Origin: Muraenolepis orangiensis
Lineage: Eukaryota > Chordata > Actinopteri > Gadiformes > Muraenolepididae
DNA: 64,000 nt
Direction of reading: 5' to 3'
NCBI GenBank assembly: GCA_027704905.1
Contig: CM051019.1
Location: 17,340,185-17,404,184, forward strand
The notes under the pieces are model-generated. The model saw only the letters and a program-made list of their open reading frames with translations, made no database searches and had not been told where the DNA came from. A program made the position numbers and the translations under genes. This document shows positions 36,001 through 49,103 of the stretch, piece by piece (position 1 is the first letter of the stretch; each line of letters starts with the position of its first letter).

Positions 36001-39000
36001 TGTCCCCCAGGCCTGGCTCCATGTCCACCAACTAAAGATATTACTGTTGAGATTCAAGTGGGCATCCCTGTTTCCATCGTGACAGCATCAGAGGTTTTAC
36101 GCATCGCTAGGGAACAGTTGAGGATGTTTGTCTTCCCTATTGTGCTCAGCGAGGCTGTGCGTATAACGGATGCTAACCTCACCACAGGTAAAAGCCTTAA
36201 TACACCTGAACAGCAAACACCTGTTCTTAACCACAAGCCACAGCAGCATCACAATATGTCTTCATTGTATTCCATTCAGTGTGCTACTTACACACCAATG
36301 GCAGCCAGCAGTGCCAGTGTGAGGAAAAGTATGGCTTCTCATGTGACCAGTGTGTGATGCCAGGGGCGTGTAACAGTAACCCTACAACAGATCGGTGTAG
36401 CTGCATCAATGGACTTCCTTCTTATAGACAGCTCTGCCAACCAATCACAAGTGAGTATTGCTACGCAGCTAATGCTGCCTCACTAATGCTACCTGAGTGG
36501 TGTGTTTCAAGAAGTGCTACGCAGCTAATGCGATTTGTCAATTTCTACCTTTTCAATGCTATCTAGCTCATGCTCACTGTACGTTGTTACCAGAGTAGTG
36601 TGAGCTTAGTAATGCTGCCAGATAATACTACCATGCTAACACTAGCCTGCTAACGCTGAGTAATGCTGCCTAGCTAATGCTACCTTGCCAACACTATCTG
36701 CGTATTGTGGCCTCTGTAACCCGAGGAATGCAACTTAGCTAATGCTACTTGGCTAATGCTACCTGGGCACTAGCTAGGCTCACTCCGTTTCCTTTTAGCC
36801 ATTCAGCGGGTGACCATATTTGATGATGGCACTTAAACAATCCACAAGTGTTCAACAGTGATAGCCTGACAACTGCTGAGTACATGATGAGAGTCTGTAT
36901 GTTCTCTTTTGTCCCCCAGGCCTGGCTCCATGTCCACCAACTAAAGATATTACTGTTGAGATTCAAGTGGGCATCCCTGTTTCCATCGTGACAGCATCAG
37001 AGGTTTTACGCATCGCTAGGGAACAGTTGAGGATGTTTGTCTTCCCTATTGTGCTCAGCGAGGCTGTGCGTATAACGGATGCTAACCTCACCACAGGTAA
37101 AAGCCTTAATACACCTGAACAGCAAACACCTGTTCTTAACCACAAGCCACAGCAGCATCACAATATGTCTTCATTGTATTCCATTCAGTGTGCTACTTAC
37201 ACACCAATGGCAGCCAGCAGTGCCAGTGTGAGGAAAAGTATGGCTTCTCATGTGACCAGTGTGTGATGCCAGGGGCGTGTAACAGTAACCCTACAACAGA
37301 TCGGTGTAGCTGCATCAATGGACTTCCTTCTTATAGACAGCTCTGCCAACCAATCACAAGTGAGTATTGCTACGCAGCTAATGCTGCCTCACTAATGCTA
37401 CCTGAGTGGTGTGTTTCAAGAAGTGCTACGCAGCTAATGCGATTTGTCAATTTCTACCTTTTCAATGCTATCTAGCTCATGCTCACTGTACGTTGTTACC
37501 AGAGTAGTGTGAGCTTAGTAATGCTGCCAGATAATACTACCATGCTAACACTAGCCTGCTAACGCTGAGTAATGCTGCCTAGCTAATGCTACCTTGCCAA
37601 CACTATCTGCGTATTGTGGCCTCTGTAACCCGAGGAATGCAACTTAGCTAATGCTACTTGGCTAATGCTACCTGGGCACTAGCTAGGCTCACTCCGTTTC
37701 CTTTTAGCCATTCAGCGGGTGACCATATTTGATGATGGCACTTAAACAATCCACAAGTGTTCAACAGTGATAGCCTGACAACTGCTGAGTACATGATGAG
37801 AGTCTGTATGTTCTCTTTTGTCCCCCAGGCCTGGCTCCATGTCCACCAACTAAAGATATTACTGTTGAGATTCAAGTGGGCATCCCTGTTTCCATCGTGA
37901 CAGCATCAGAGGTTTTACGCATCGCTAGGGAACAGTTGAGGATGTTTGTCTTCCCTATTGTGCTCAGCGAGGCTGTGCGTATAACGGATGCTAACCTCAC
38001 CACAGGTAAAAGCCTTAATACACCTGAACAGCAAACACCTGTTCTTAACCACAAGCCACAGCAGCATCACAATATGTCTTCATTGTATTCCATTCAGTGT
38101 GCTACTTACACACCAATGGCAGCCAGCAGTGCCAGTGTGAGGAAAAGTATGGCTTCTCATGTGACCAGTGTGTGATGCCAGGGGCGTGTAACAGTAACCC
38201 TACAACAGATCGGTGTAGCTGCATCAATGGACTTCCTTCTTATAGACAGCTCTGCCAACCAATCACAAGTGAGTATTGCTACGCAGCTAATGCTGCCTCA
38301 CTAATGCTACCTGAGTGGTGTGTTTCAAGAAGTGCTACGCAGCTAATGCGATTTGTCAATTTCTACCTTTTCAATGCTATCTAGCTCATGCTCACTGTAC
38401 GTTGTTACCAGAGTAGTGTGAGCTTAGTAATGCTGCCAGATAATACTACCATGCTAACACTAGCCTGCTAACGCTGAGTAATGCTGCCTAGCTAATGCTA
38501 CCTTGCCAACACTATCTGCGTATTGTGGCCTCTGTAACCCGAGGAATGCAACTTAGCTAATGCTACTTGGCTAATGCTACCTGGGCACTAGCTAGGCTCA
38601 CTCCGTTTCCTTTTAGCCATTCAGCGGGTGACCATATTTGATGATGGCACTTAAACAATCCACAAGTGTTCAACAGTGATAGCCTGACAACTGCTGAGTA
38701 CATGATGAGAGTCTGTATGTTCTCTTTTGTCCCCCAGGCCTGGCTCCATGTCCACCAACTAAAGATATTACTGTTGAGATTCAAGTGGGCATCCCTGTTT
38801 CCATCGTGACAGCATCAGAGGTTTTACGCATCGCTAGGGAACAGTTGAGGATGTTTGTCTTCCCTATTGTGCTCAGCGAGGCTGTGCGTATAACGGATGC
38901 TAACCTCACCACAGGTAAAAGCCTTAATACACCTGAACAGCAAACACCTGTTCTTAACCACAAGCCACAGCAGCATCACAATATGTCTTCATTGTATTCC

Positions 39001-42000
39001 ATTCAGTGTGCTACTTACACACCAATGGCAGCCAGCAGTGCCAGTGTGAGGAAAAGTATGGCTTCTCATGTGACCAGTGTGTGATGCCAGGGGCGTGTAA
39101 CAGTAACCCTACAACAGATCGGTGTAGCTGCATCAATGGACTTCCTTCTTATAGACAGCTCTGCCAACCAATCACAAGTGAGTATTGCTACGCAGCTAAT
39201 GCTGCCTCACTAATGCTACCTGAGTGGTGTGTTTCAAGAAGTGCTACGCAGCTAATGCGATTTGTCAATTTCTACCTTTTCAATGCTATCTAGCTCATGC
39301 TCACTGTACGTTGTTACCAGAGTAGTGTGAGCTTAGTAATGCTGCCAGATAATACTACCATGCTAACACTAGCCTGCTAACGCTGAGTAATGCTGCCTAG
39401 CTAATGCTACCTTGCCAACACTATCTGCGTATTGTGGCCTCTGTAACCCGAGGAATGCAACTTAGCTAATGCTACTTGGCTAATGCTACCTGGGCACTAG
39501 CTAGGCTCACTCCGTTTCCTTTTAGCCATTCAGCGGGTGACCATATTTGATGATGGCACTTAAACAATCCACAAGTGTTCAACAGTGATAGCCTGACAAC
39601 TGCTGAGTACATGATGAGAGTCTGTATGTTCTCTTTTGTCCCCCAGGCCTGGCTCCATGTCCACCAACTAAAGATATTACTGTTGAGATTCAAGTGGGCA
39701 TCCCTGTTTCCATCGTGACAGCATCAGAGGTTTTACGCATCGCTAGGGAACAGTTGAGGATGTTTGTCTTCCCTATTGTGCTCAGCGAGGCTGTGCGTAT
39801 AACGGATGCTAACCTCACCACAGGTAAAAGCCTTAATACACCTGAACAGCAAACACCTGTTCTTAACCACAAGCCACAGCAGCATCACAATATGTCTTCA
39901 TTGTATTCCATTCAGTGTGCTACTTACACACCAATGGCAGCCAGCAGTGCCAGTGTGAGGAAAAGTATGGCTTCTCATGTGACCAGTGTGTGATGCCAGG
40001 GGCGTGTAACAGTAACCCTACAACAGATCGGTGTAGCTGCATCAATGGACTTCCTTCTTATAGACAGCTCTGCCAACCAATCACAAGTGAGTATTGCTAC
40101 GCAGCTAATGCTGCCTCACTAATGCTACCTGAGTGGTGTGTTTCAAGAAGTGCTACGCAGCTAATGCGATTTGTCAATTTCTACCTTTTCAATGCTATCT
40201 AGCTCATGCTCACTGTACGTTGTTACCAGAGTAGTGTGAGCTTAGTAATGCTGCCAGATAATACTACCATGCTAACACTAGCCTGCTAACGCTGAGTAAT
40301 GCTGCCTAGCTAATGCTACCTTGCCAACACTATCTGCGTATTGTGGCCTCTGTAACCCGAGGAATGCAACTTAGCTAATGCTACTTGGCTAATGCTACCT
40401 GGGCACTAGCTAGGCTCACTCCGTTTCCTTTTAGCCATTCAGCGGGTGACCATATTTGATGATGGCACTTAAACAATCCACAAGTGTTCAACAGTGATAG
40501 CCTGACAACTGCTGAGTACATGATGAGAGTCTGTATGTTCTCTTTTGTCCCCCAGGCCTGGCTCCATGTCCACCAACTAAAGATATTACTGTTGAGATTC
40601 AAGTGGGCATCCCTGTTTCCATCGTGACAGCATCAGAGGTTTTACGCATCGCTAGGGAACAGTTGAGGATGTTTGTCTTCCCTATTGTGCTCAGCGAGGC
40701 TGTGCGTATAACGGATGCTAACCTCACCACAGGTAAAAGCCTTAATACACCTGAACAGCAAACACCTGTTCTTAACCACAAGCCACAGCAGCATCACAAT
40801 ATGTCTTCATTGTATTCCATTCAGTGTGCTACTTACACACCAATGGCAGCCAGCAGTGCCAGTGTGAGGAAAAGTATGGCTTCTCATGTGACCAGTGTGT
40901 GATGCCAGGGGCGTGTAACAGTAACCCTACAACAGATCGGTGTAGCTGCATCAATGGACTTCCTTCTTATAGACAGCTCTGCCAACCAATCACAAGTGAG
41001 TATTGCTACGCAGCTAATGCTGCCTCACTAATGCTACCTGAGTGGTGTGTTTCAAGAAGTGCTACGCAGCTAATGCGATTTGTCAATTTCTACCTTTTCA
41101 ATGCTATCTAGCTCATGCTCACTGTACGTTGTTACCAGAGTAGTGTGAGCTTAGTAATGCTGCCAGATAATACTACCATGCTAACACTAGCCTGCTAACG
41201 CTGAGTAATGCTGCCTAGCTAATGCTACCTTGCCAACACTATCTGCGTATTGTGGCCTCTGTAACCCGAGGAATGCAACTTAGCTAATGCTACTTGGCTA
41301 ATGCTACCTGGGCACTAGCTAGGCTCACTCCGTTTCCTTTTAGCCATTCAGCGGGTGACCATATTTGATGATGGCACTTAAACAATCCACAAGTGTTCAA
41401 CAGTGATAGCCTGACAACTGCTGAGTACATGATGAGAGTCTGTATGTTCTCTTTTGTCCCCCAGGCCTGGCTCCATGTCCACCAACTAAAGATATTACTG
41501 TTGAGATTCAAGTGGGCATCCCTGTTTCCATCGTGACAGCATCAGAGGTTTTACGCATCGCTAGGGAACAGTTGAGGATGTTTGTCTTCCCTATTGTGCT
41601 CAGCGAGGCTGTGCGTATAACGGATGCTAACCTCACCACAGGTAAAAGCCTTAATACACCTGAACAGCAAACACCTGTTCTTAACCACAAGCCACAGCAG
41701 CATCACAATATGTCTTCATTGTATTCCATTCAGTGTGCTACTTACACACCAATGGCAGCCAGCAGTGCCAGTGTGAGGAAAAGTATGGCTTCTCATGTGA
41801 CCAGTGTGTGATGCCAGGGGCGTGTAACAGTAACCCTACAACAGATCGGTGTAGCTGCATCAATGGACTTCCTTCTTATAGACAGCTCTGCCAACCAATC
41901 ACAAGTGAGTATTGCTACGCAGCTAATGCTGCCTCACTAATGCTACCTGAGTGGTGTGTTTCAAGAAGTGCTACGCAGCTAATGCGATTTGTCAATTTCT

Positions 42001-45000
42001 ACCTTTTCAATGCTATCTAGCTCATGCTCACTGTACGTTGTTACCAGAGTAGTGTGAGCTTAGTAATGCTGCCAGATAATACTACCATGCTAACACTAGC
42101 CTGCTAACGCTGAGTAATGCTGCCTAGCTAATGCTACCTTGCCAACACTATCTGCGTATTGTGGCCTCTGTAACCCGAGGAATGCAACTTAGCTAATGCT
42201 ACTTGGCTAATGCTACCTGGGCACTAGCTAGGCTCACTCCGTTTCCTTTTAGCCATTCAGCGGGTGACCATATTTGATGATGGCACTTAAACAATCCACA
42301 AGTGTTCAACAGTGATAGCCTGACAACTGCTGAGTACATGATGAGAGTCTGTATGTTCTCTTTTGTCCCCCAGGCCTGGCTCCATGTCCACCAACTAAAG
42401 ATATTACTGTTGAGATTCAAGTGGGCATCCCTGTTTCCATCGTGACAGCATCAGAGGTTTTACGCATCGCTAGGGAACAGTTGAGGATGTTTGTCTTCCC
42501 TATTGTGCTCAGCGAGGCTGTGCGTATAACGGATGCTAACCTCACCACAGGTAAAAGCCTTAATACACCTGAACAGCAAACACCTGTTCTTAACCACAAG
42601 CCACAGCAGCATCACAATATGTCTTCATTGTATTCCATTCAGTGTGCTACTTACACACCAATGGCAGCCAGCAGTGCCAGTGTGAGGAAAAGTATGGCTT
42701 CTCATGTGACCAGTGTGTGATGCCAGGGGCGTGTAACAGTAACCCTACAACAGATCGGTGTAGCTGCATCAATGGACTTCCTTCTTATAGACAGCTCTGC
42801 CAACCAATCACAAGTGAGTATTGCTACGCAGCTAATGCTGCCTCACTAATGCTACCTGAGTGGTGTGTTTCAAGAAGTGCTACGCAGCTAATGCGATTTG
42901 TCAATTTCTACCTTTTCAATGCTATCTAGCTCATGCTCACTGTACGTTGTTACCAGAGTAGTGTGAGCTTAGTAATGCTGCCAGATAATACTACCATGCT
43001 AACACTAGCCTGCTAACGCTGAGTAATGCTGCCTAGCTAATGCTACCTTGCCAACACTATCTGCGTATTGTGGCCTCTGTAACCCGAGGAATGCAACTTA
43101 GCTAATGCTACTTGGCTAATGCTACCTGGGCACTAGCTAGGCTCACTCCGTTTCCTTTTAGCCATTCAGCGGGTGACCATATTTGATGATGGCACTTAAA
43201 CAATCCACAAGTGTTCAACAGTGATAGCCTGACAACTGCTGAGTACATGATGAGAGTCTGTATGTTCTCTTTTGTCCCCCAGGCCTGGCTCCATGTCCAC
43301 CAACTAAAGATATTACTGTTGAGATTCAAGTGGGCATCCCTGTTTCCATCGTGACAGCATCAGAGGTTTTACGCATCGCTAGGGAACAGTTGAGGATGTT
43401 TGTCTTCCCTATTGTGCTCAGCGAGGCTGTGCGTATAACGGATGCTAACCTCACCACAGGTAAAAGCCTTAATACACCTGAACAGCAAACACCTGTTCTT
43501 AACCACAAGCCACAGCAGCATCACAATATGTCTTCATTGTATTCCATTCAGTGTGCTACTTACACACCAATGGCAGCCAGCAGTGCCAGTGTGAGGAAAA
43601 GTATGGCTTCTCATGTGACCAGTGTGTGATGCCAGGGGCGTGTAACAGTAACCCTACAACAGATCGGTGTAGCTGCATCAATGGACTTCCTTCTTATAGA
43701 CAGCTCTGCCAACCAATCACAAGTGAGTATTGCTACGCAGCTAATGCTGCCTCACTAATGCTACCTGAGTGGTGTGTTTCAAGAAGTGCTACGCAGCTAA
43801 TGCGATTTGTCAATTTCTACCTTTTCAATGCTATCTAGCTCATGCTCACTGTACGTTGTTACCAGAGTAGTGTGAGCTTAGTAATGCTGCCAGATAATAC
43901 TACCATGCTAACACTAGCCTGCTAACGCTGAGTAATGCTGCCTAGCTAATGCTACCTTGCCAACACTATCTGCGTATTGTGGCCTCTGTAACCCGAGGAA
44001 TGCAACTTAGCTAATGCTACTTGGCTAATGCTACCTGGGCACTAGCTAGGCTCACTCCGTTTCCTTTTAGCCATTCAGCGGGTGACCATATTTGATGATG
44101 GCACTTAAACAATCCACAAGTGTTCAACAGTGATAGCCTGACAACTGCTGAGTACATGATGAGAGTCTGTATGTTCTCTTTTGTCCCCCAGGCCTGGCTC
44201 CATGTCCACCAACTAAAGATATTACTGTTGAGATTCAAGTGGGCATCCCTGTTTCCATCGTGACAGCATCAGAGGTTTTACGCATCGCTAGGGAACAGTT
44301 GAGGATGTTTGTCTTCCCTATTGTGCTCAGCGAGGCTGTGCGTATAACGGATGCTAACCTCACCACAGGTAAAAGCCTTAATACACCTGAACAGCAAACA
44401 CCTGTTCTTAACCACAAGCCACAGCAGCATCACAATATGTCTTCATTGTATTCCATTCAGTGTGCTACTTACACACCAATGGCAGCCAGCAGTGCCAGTG
44501 TGAGGAAAAGTATGGCTTCTCATGTGACCAGTGTGTGATGCCAGGGGCGTGTAACAGTAACCCTACAACAGATCGGTGTAGCTGCATCAATGGACTTCCT
44601 TCTTATAGACAGCTCTGCCAACCAATCACAAGTGAGTATTGCTACGCAGCTAATGCTGCCTCACTAATGCTACCTGAGTGGTGTGTTTCAAGAAGTGCTA
44701 CGCAGCTAATGCGATTTGTCAATTTCTACCTTTTCAATGCTATCTAGCTCATGCTCACTGTACGTTGTTACCAGAGTAGTGTGAGCTTAGTAATGCTGCC
44801 AGATAATACTACCATGCTAACACTAGCCTGCTAACGCTGAGTAATGCTGCCTAGCTAATGCTACCTTGCCAACACTATCTGCGTATTGTGGCCTCTGTAA
44901 CCCGAGGAATGCAACTTAGCTAATGCTACTTGGCTAATGCTACCTGGGCACTAGCTAGGCTCACTCCGTTTCCTTTTAGCCATTCAGCGGGTGACCATAT

Positions 45001-48000
45001 TTGATGATGGCACTTAAACAATCCACAAGTGTTCAACAGTGATAGCCTGACAACTGCTGAGTACATGATGAGAGTCTGTATGTTCTCTTTTGTCCCCCAG
45101 GCCTGGCTCCATGTCCACCAACTAAAGATATTACTGTTGAGATTCAAGTGGGCATCCCTGTTTCCATCGTGACAGCATCAGAGGTTTTACGCATCGCTAG
45201 GGAACAGTTGAGGATGTTTGTCTTCCCTATTGTGCTCAGCGAGGCTGTGCGTATAACGGATGCTAACCTCACCACAGGTAAAAGCCTTAATACACCTGAA
45301 CAGCAAACACCTGTTCTTAACCACAAGCCACAGCAGCATCACAATATGTCTTCATTGTATTCCATTCAGTGTGCTACTTACACACCAATGGCAGCCAGCA
45401 GTGCCAGTGTGAGGAAAAGTATGGCTTCTCATGTGACCAGTGTGTGATGCCAGGGGCGTGTAACAGTAACCCTACAACAGATCGGTGTAGCTGCATCAAT
45501 GGACTTCCTTCTTATAGACAGCTCTGCCAACCAATCACAAGTGAGTATTGCTACGCAGCTAATGCTGCCTCACTAATGCTACCTGAGTGGTGTGTTTCAA
45601 GAAGTGCTACGCAGCTAATGCGATTTGTCAATTTCTACCTTTTCAATGCTATCTAGCTCATGCTCACTGTACGTTGTTACCAGAGTAGTGTGAGCTTAGT
45701 AATGCTGCCAGATAATACTACCATGCTAACACTAGCCTGCTAACGCTGAGTAATGCTGCCTAGCTAATGCTACCTTGCCAACACTATCTGCGTATTGTGG
45801 CCTCTGTAACCCGAGGAATGCAACTTAGCTAATGCTACTTGGCTAATGCTACCTGGGCACTAGCTAGGCTCACTCCGTTTCCTTTTAGCCATTCAGCGGG
45901 TGACCATATTTGATGATGGCACTTAAACAATCCACAAGTGTTCAACAGTGATAGCCTGACAACTGCTGAGTACATGATGAGAGTCTGTATGTTCTCTTTT
46001 GTCCCCCAGGCCTGGCTCCATGTCCACCAACTAAAGATATTACTGTTGAGATTCAAGTGGGCATCCCTGTTTCCATCGTGACAGCATCAGAGGTTTTACG
46101 CATCGCTAGGGAACAGTTGAGGATGTTTGTCTTCCCTATTGTGCTCAGCGAGGCTGTGCGTATAACGGATGCTAACCTCACCACAGGTAAAAGCCTTAAT
46201 ACACCTGAACAGCAAACACCTGTTCTTAACCACAAGCCACAGCAGCATCACAATATGTCTTCATTGTATTCCATTCAGTGTGCTACTTACACACCAATGG
46301 CAGCCAGCAGTGCCAGTGTGAGGAAAAGTATGGCTTCTCATGTGACCAGTGTGTGATGCCAGGGGCGTGTAACAGTAACCCTACAACAGATCGGTGTAGC
46401 TGCATCAATGGACTTCCTTCTTATAGACAGCTCTGCCAACCAATCACAAGTGAGTATTGCTACGCAGCTAATGCTGCCTCACTAATGCTACCTGAGTGGT
46501 GTGTTTCAAGAAGTGCTACGCAGCTAATGCGATTTGTCAATTTCTACCTTTTCAATGCTATCTAGCTCATGCTCACTGTACGTTGTTACCAGAGTAGTGT
46601 GAGCTTAGTAATGCTGCCAGATAATACTACCATGCTAACACTAGCCTGCTAACGCTGAGTAATGCTGCCTAGCTAATGCTACCTTGCCAACACTATCTGC
46701 GTATTGTGGCCTCTGTAACCCGAGGAATGCAACTTAGCTAATGCTACTTGGCTAATGCTACCTGGGCACTAGCTAGGCTCACTCCGTTTCCTTTTAGCCA
46801 TTCAGCGGGTGACCATATTTGATGATGGCACTTAAACAATCCACAAGTGTTCAACAGTGATAGCCTGACAACTGCTGAGTACATGATGAGAGTCTGTATG
46901 TTCTCTTTTGTCCCCCAGGCCTGGCTCCATGTCCACCAACTAAAGATATTACTGTTGAGATTCAAGTGGGCATCCCTGTTTCCATCGTGACAGCATCAGA
47001 GGTTTTACGCATCGCTAGGGAACAGTTGACGAAGTTTGTCTTCCCTATTGTGCTCAGCGAGGCTGTGCGTATAACGGATGCTAACCTCACCACAGGTAAA
47101 AGCCTTAATACACCTGAACAGCAAACACCTGTTCTTAACCACAAGCCACAGCAGCATCACAATATGTCTTCATTGTATTCCATTCAGTGTGCTACTTACA
47201 CACCAATGGCAGCCAGCAGTGCCAGTGTGAGGAAAAGTATGGCTTCTCATGTGACCAGTGTGTGATGCCAGGGGCGTGTAACAGTAACCCTACAACAGAT
47301 CGGTGTAGCTGCATCAATGGACTTCCTTCTTATAGACAGCTCTGCCAACCAATCACAAGTGAGTATTGCTACGCAGCTAATGCTGCCTCACTAATGCTAC
47401 CTGAGTGGTGTGTTTCAAGAAGTGCTACGCAGCTAATGCGATTTGTCAATTTCTACCTTTTCAATGCTATCTAGCTCATGCTCACTGTACGTTGTTACCA
47501 GAGTAGTGTGAGCTTAGTAATGCTGCCAGATAATACTACCATGCTAACACTAGCCTGCTAACGCTGAGTAATGCTGCCTAGCTAATGCTACCTTGCCAAC
47601 ACTATCTGCGTATTGTGGCCTCTGTAACCCGAGGAATGCAACTTAGCTAATGCTACTTGGCTAATGCTACCTGGGCACTAGCTAGGCTCACTCCGTTTCC
47701 TTTTAGCCATTCAGCGGGTGACCATATTTGATGATGGCACTTAAACAATCCACAAGTGTTCAACAGTGATAGCCTGACAACTGCTGAGTACATGATGAGA
47801 GTCTGTATGTTCTCTTTTGTCCCCCAGGCCTGGCTCCATGTCCACCAACTGAAGATATTACTGTTGAGATTCAAGTGGGCATCCCTGTTTCCATCGTGAC
47901 AGCATCAGAGGTTTTACGCATCGCTAGGGAACAGTTGAGGATGTTTGTCTTCCCTATTGTGCTCAGCGAGGCTGTGCGTATAACGGATGCTAACCTCACC

Positions 48001-48570
48001 ACAGGTAAAAGCCTTAATACACCTGAACAGCAAACACCTGTTCTTAACCACAAGCCACAGCAGCATCACAATATGTCTTCATTGTATTCCATTCAGTGTG
48101 CTACTTACACACCAATGGCAGCCAGCAGTGCCAGTGTGAGGAAAAGTATGGCTTCTCATGTGACCAGTGTGTGATGCCAGGGGCGTGTAACAGTAACCCT
48201 ACAACAGATCGGTGTAGCTGCATCAATGGACTTCCTTCTTATAGACAGCTCTGCCAACCAATCACAAGTGAGTATTGCTACGCAGCTAATGCTGCCTCAC
48301 TAATGCTACCTGAGTGGTGTGTTTCAAGAAGTGCTACGCAGCTAATGCGATTTGTCAATTTCTACCTTTTCAATGCTATCTAGCTCATGCTCACTGTACG
48401 TTGTTACCAGAGTAGTGTGAGCTTAGTAATGCTGCCAGATAATACTACCATGCTAACACTAGTCTGCTAACGCTGAGTTAGTTAGCTAATGCTACCTTGC
48501 CAACACTATCTGCATATTGTGGCCTCTGTAACCTGAGGAATGAAACTTAGCTAATGCTACTTGGCTAATG
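24001..48570 (+). repeat. 909-bp tandem array, 27 copies, each with two coding exons
   Basis: The period is 909 bp (177-nt exon A, 92-nt intron, 171-nt exon B, 469-nt intron). Exon A starts are 24195, 25104, 26013, 26922, 27830, 28739, 29648, 30557, 31466, 32375, 33284, 34193, 35102, 36011, 36920, 37829, 38738, 39647, 40556, 41465, 42374, 43283, 44192, 45101, 46010, 46919 and 47828; exon B starts 269 bp after each. The only differences I noticed among full units are one C lost before exon A of copy 5 (about 27827), two substitutions in copy 26 (47030, 47033) and one in copy 27 (47851). After copy 27 the intron diverges and breaks off at about 48570. Introns contain many 'gctaatgctacc' words. 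Confidence 0.97.
24195..48267 (+). CDS. 27 x (exon A + exon B): repeated 116-residue extracellular modules
   Basis: Exon A (177 nt) lies between 'cccccag' and GTAAAA. It encodes 'LAPCPPTKDITVEIQVGIPV', then a segment ending 'SEAVRITDANLTT'. Exon B (171 nt) lies between 'ccattcag' and GTGAGT. It encodes 'VCYLHTNGSQQCQCEEKYGF', 'SCDQCVMPGACN', 'DRCSCINGLP' and 'LCQPIT'. Both are phase 1-1, and B joins the next A through a split Ser codon, so any number of units splices in frame; 27 give 3,132 residues. Each module has ten cysteines (one in A, nine in B) and two N-glycosylation sequons (NGS, NLT). The A part looks like an alternating strand/helix fold, the B part like an EGF-like Cys knot; I do not recognise a named domain. 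It would form a long extracellular rod N-terminal to the stalk, SEA and GAIN domains. Confidence 0.8.
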
Positions 48571-48618
48571 CATCAATGGATTTCCTTCTGATGGACAGCT
48601 CTGCCAGCCAATCACAAG
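48570..48618 (+). pseudogene. Truncated, divergent B-type exon (relic of a 28th unit)
   Basis: Array intron sequence runs directly into 'catcaatggatttccttctg' and on to 'caatcacaa|gtgagt', the last third of exon B with its donor ('INGFPSDGQLCQPIT'). The acceptor and first two thirds are deleted, so it cannot be spliced normally. Confidence 0.8.
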
Positions 48619-49103
48619 TGAGTATGTTACCTGAGAAATGCCATCAATCTATCCATCCATTCATCCTCTTCCGCTTATCGGGATTGGGTGGCGGAGGTAG
48701 CAGCTCTAGCAGGGGACCTGAAACAATATTTTTCCCTGGCCACATTAACCTGCTCAGACTGGGACATCCCAAGGTGTTCCCAGGCCAGTGTGGAGATGTA
48801 TTCACCCCACCTGGGCCTTGGTTTGGCCTGTGGCCTCCTCCCAGCTGGATGTTCTGGAAAACCTCCTTGGGGAGGCGACCAGGAAGCATCTTTACTTGAT
48901 GCCTGAACCACCTAAACCTGCTCCTATCTATGCCAAGGAGCAGAGGCTGTAGTCCCAGTCTTTCACTGGTGATGCCAGATGCCAGCCACCCTCCTGCGGA
49001 AACCCATTTTTGGCTGCCATCTCGTCCTTTTGGACATGAGTGGTTAAACTGACCAGTAGATCGAGAGCTTTACCTTCTGGCGCAGCTCTCGTTTGGTCCC
49101 AAC

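Noticed and set aside
24020..48053. Minus-strand open frames of 73 and 60 codons repeated in each 909-bp unit
   Set aside because: They are shadows of exon A and its flanks on the opposite strand. They recur only because the unit recurs, and have no splice or domain support.
24463..48383. Plus-strand open frames reading from exon B into the following intron, and a 99-codon frame reading from exon A into the next intron
   Set aside because: They cross good splice donors (GTGAGT and GTAAAA). The spliced reading in the same frame is phase-consistent across all units and with the divergent flanking exons.
24001..48570. The 909-bp array as a non-coding satellite
   Set aside because: Both exons keep open frames, matching phases and splice sites in all copies, and are homologous to single-copy exons of the same gene. 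Still, transcription of all units is unproven.
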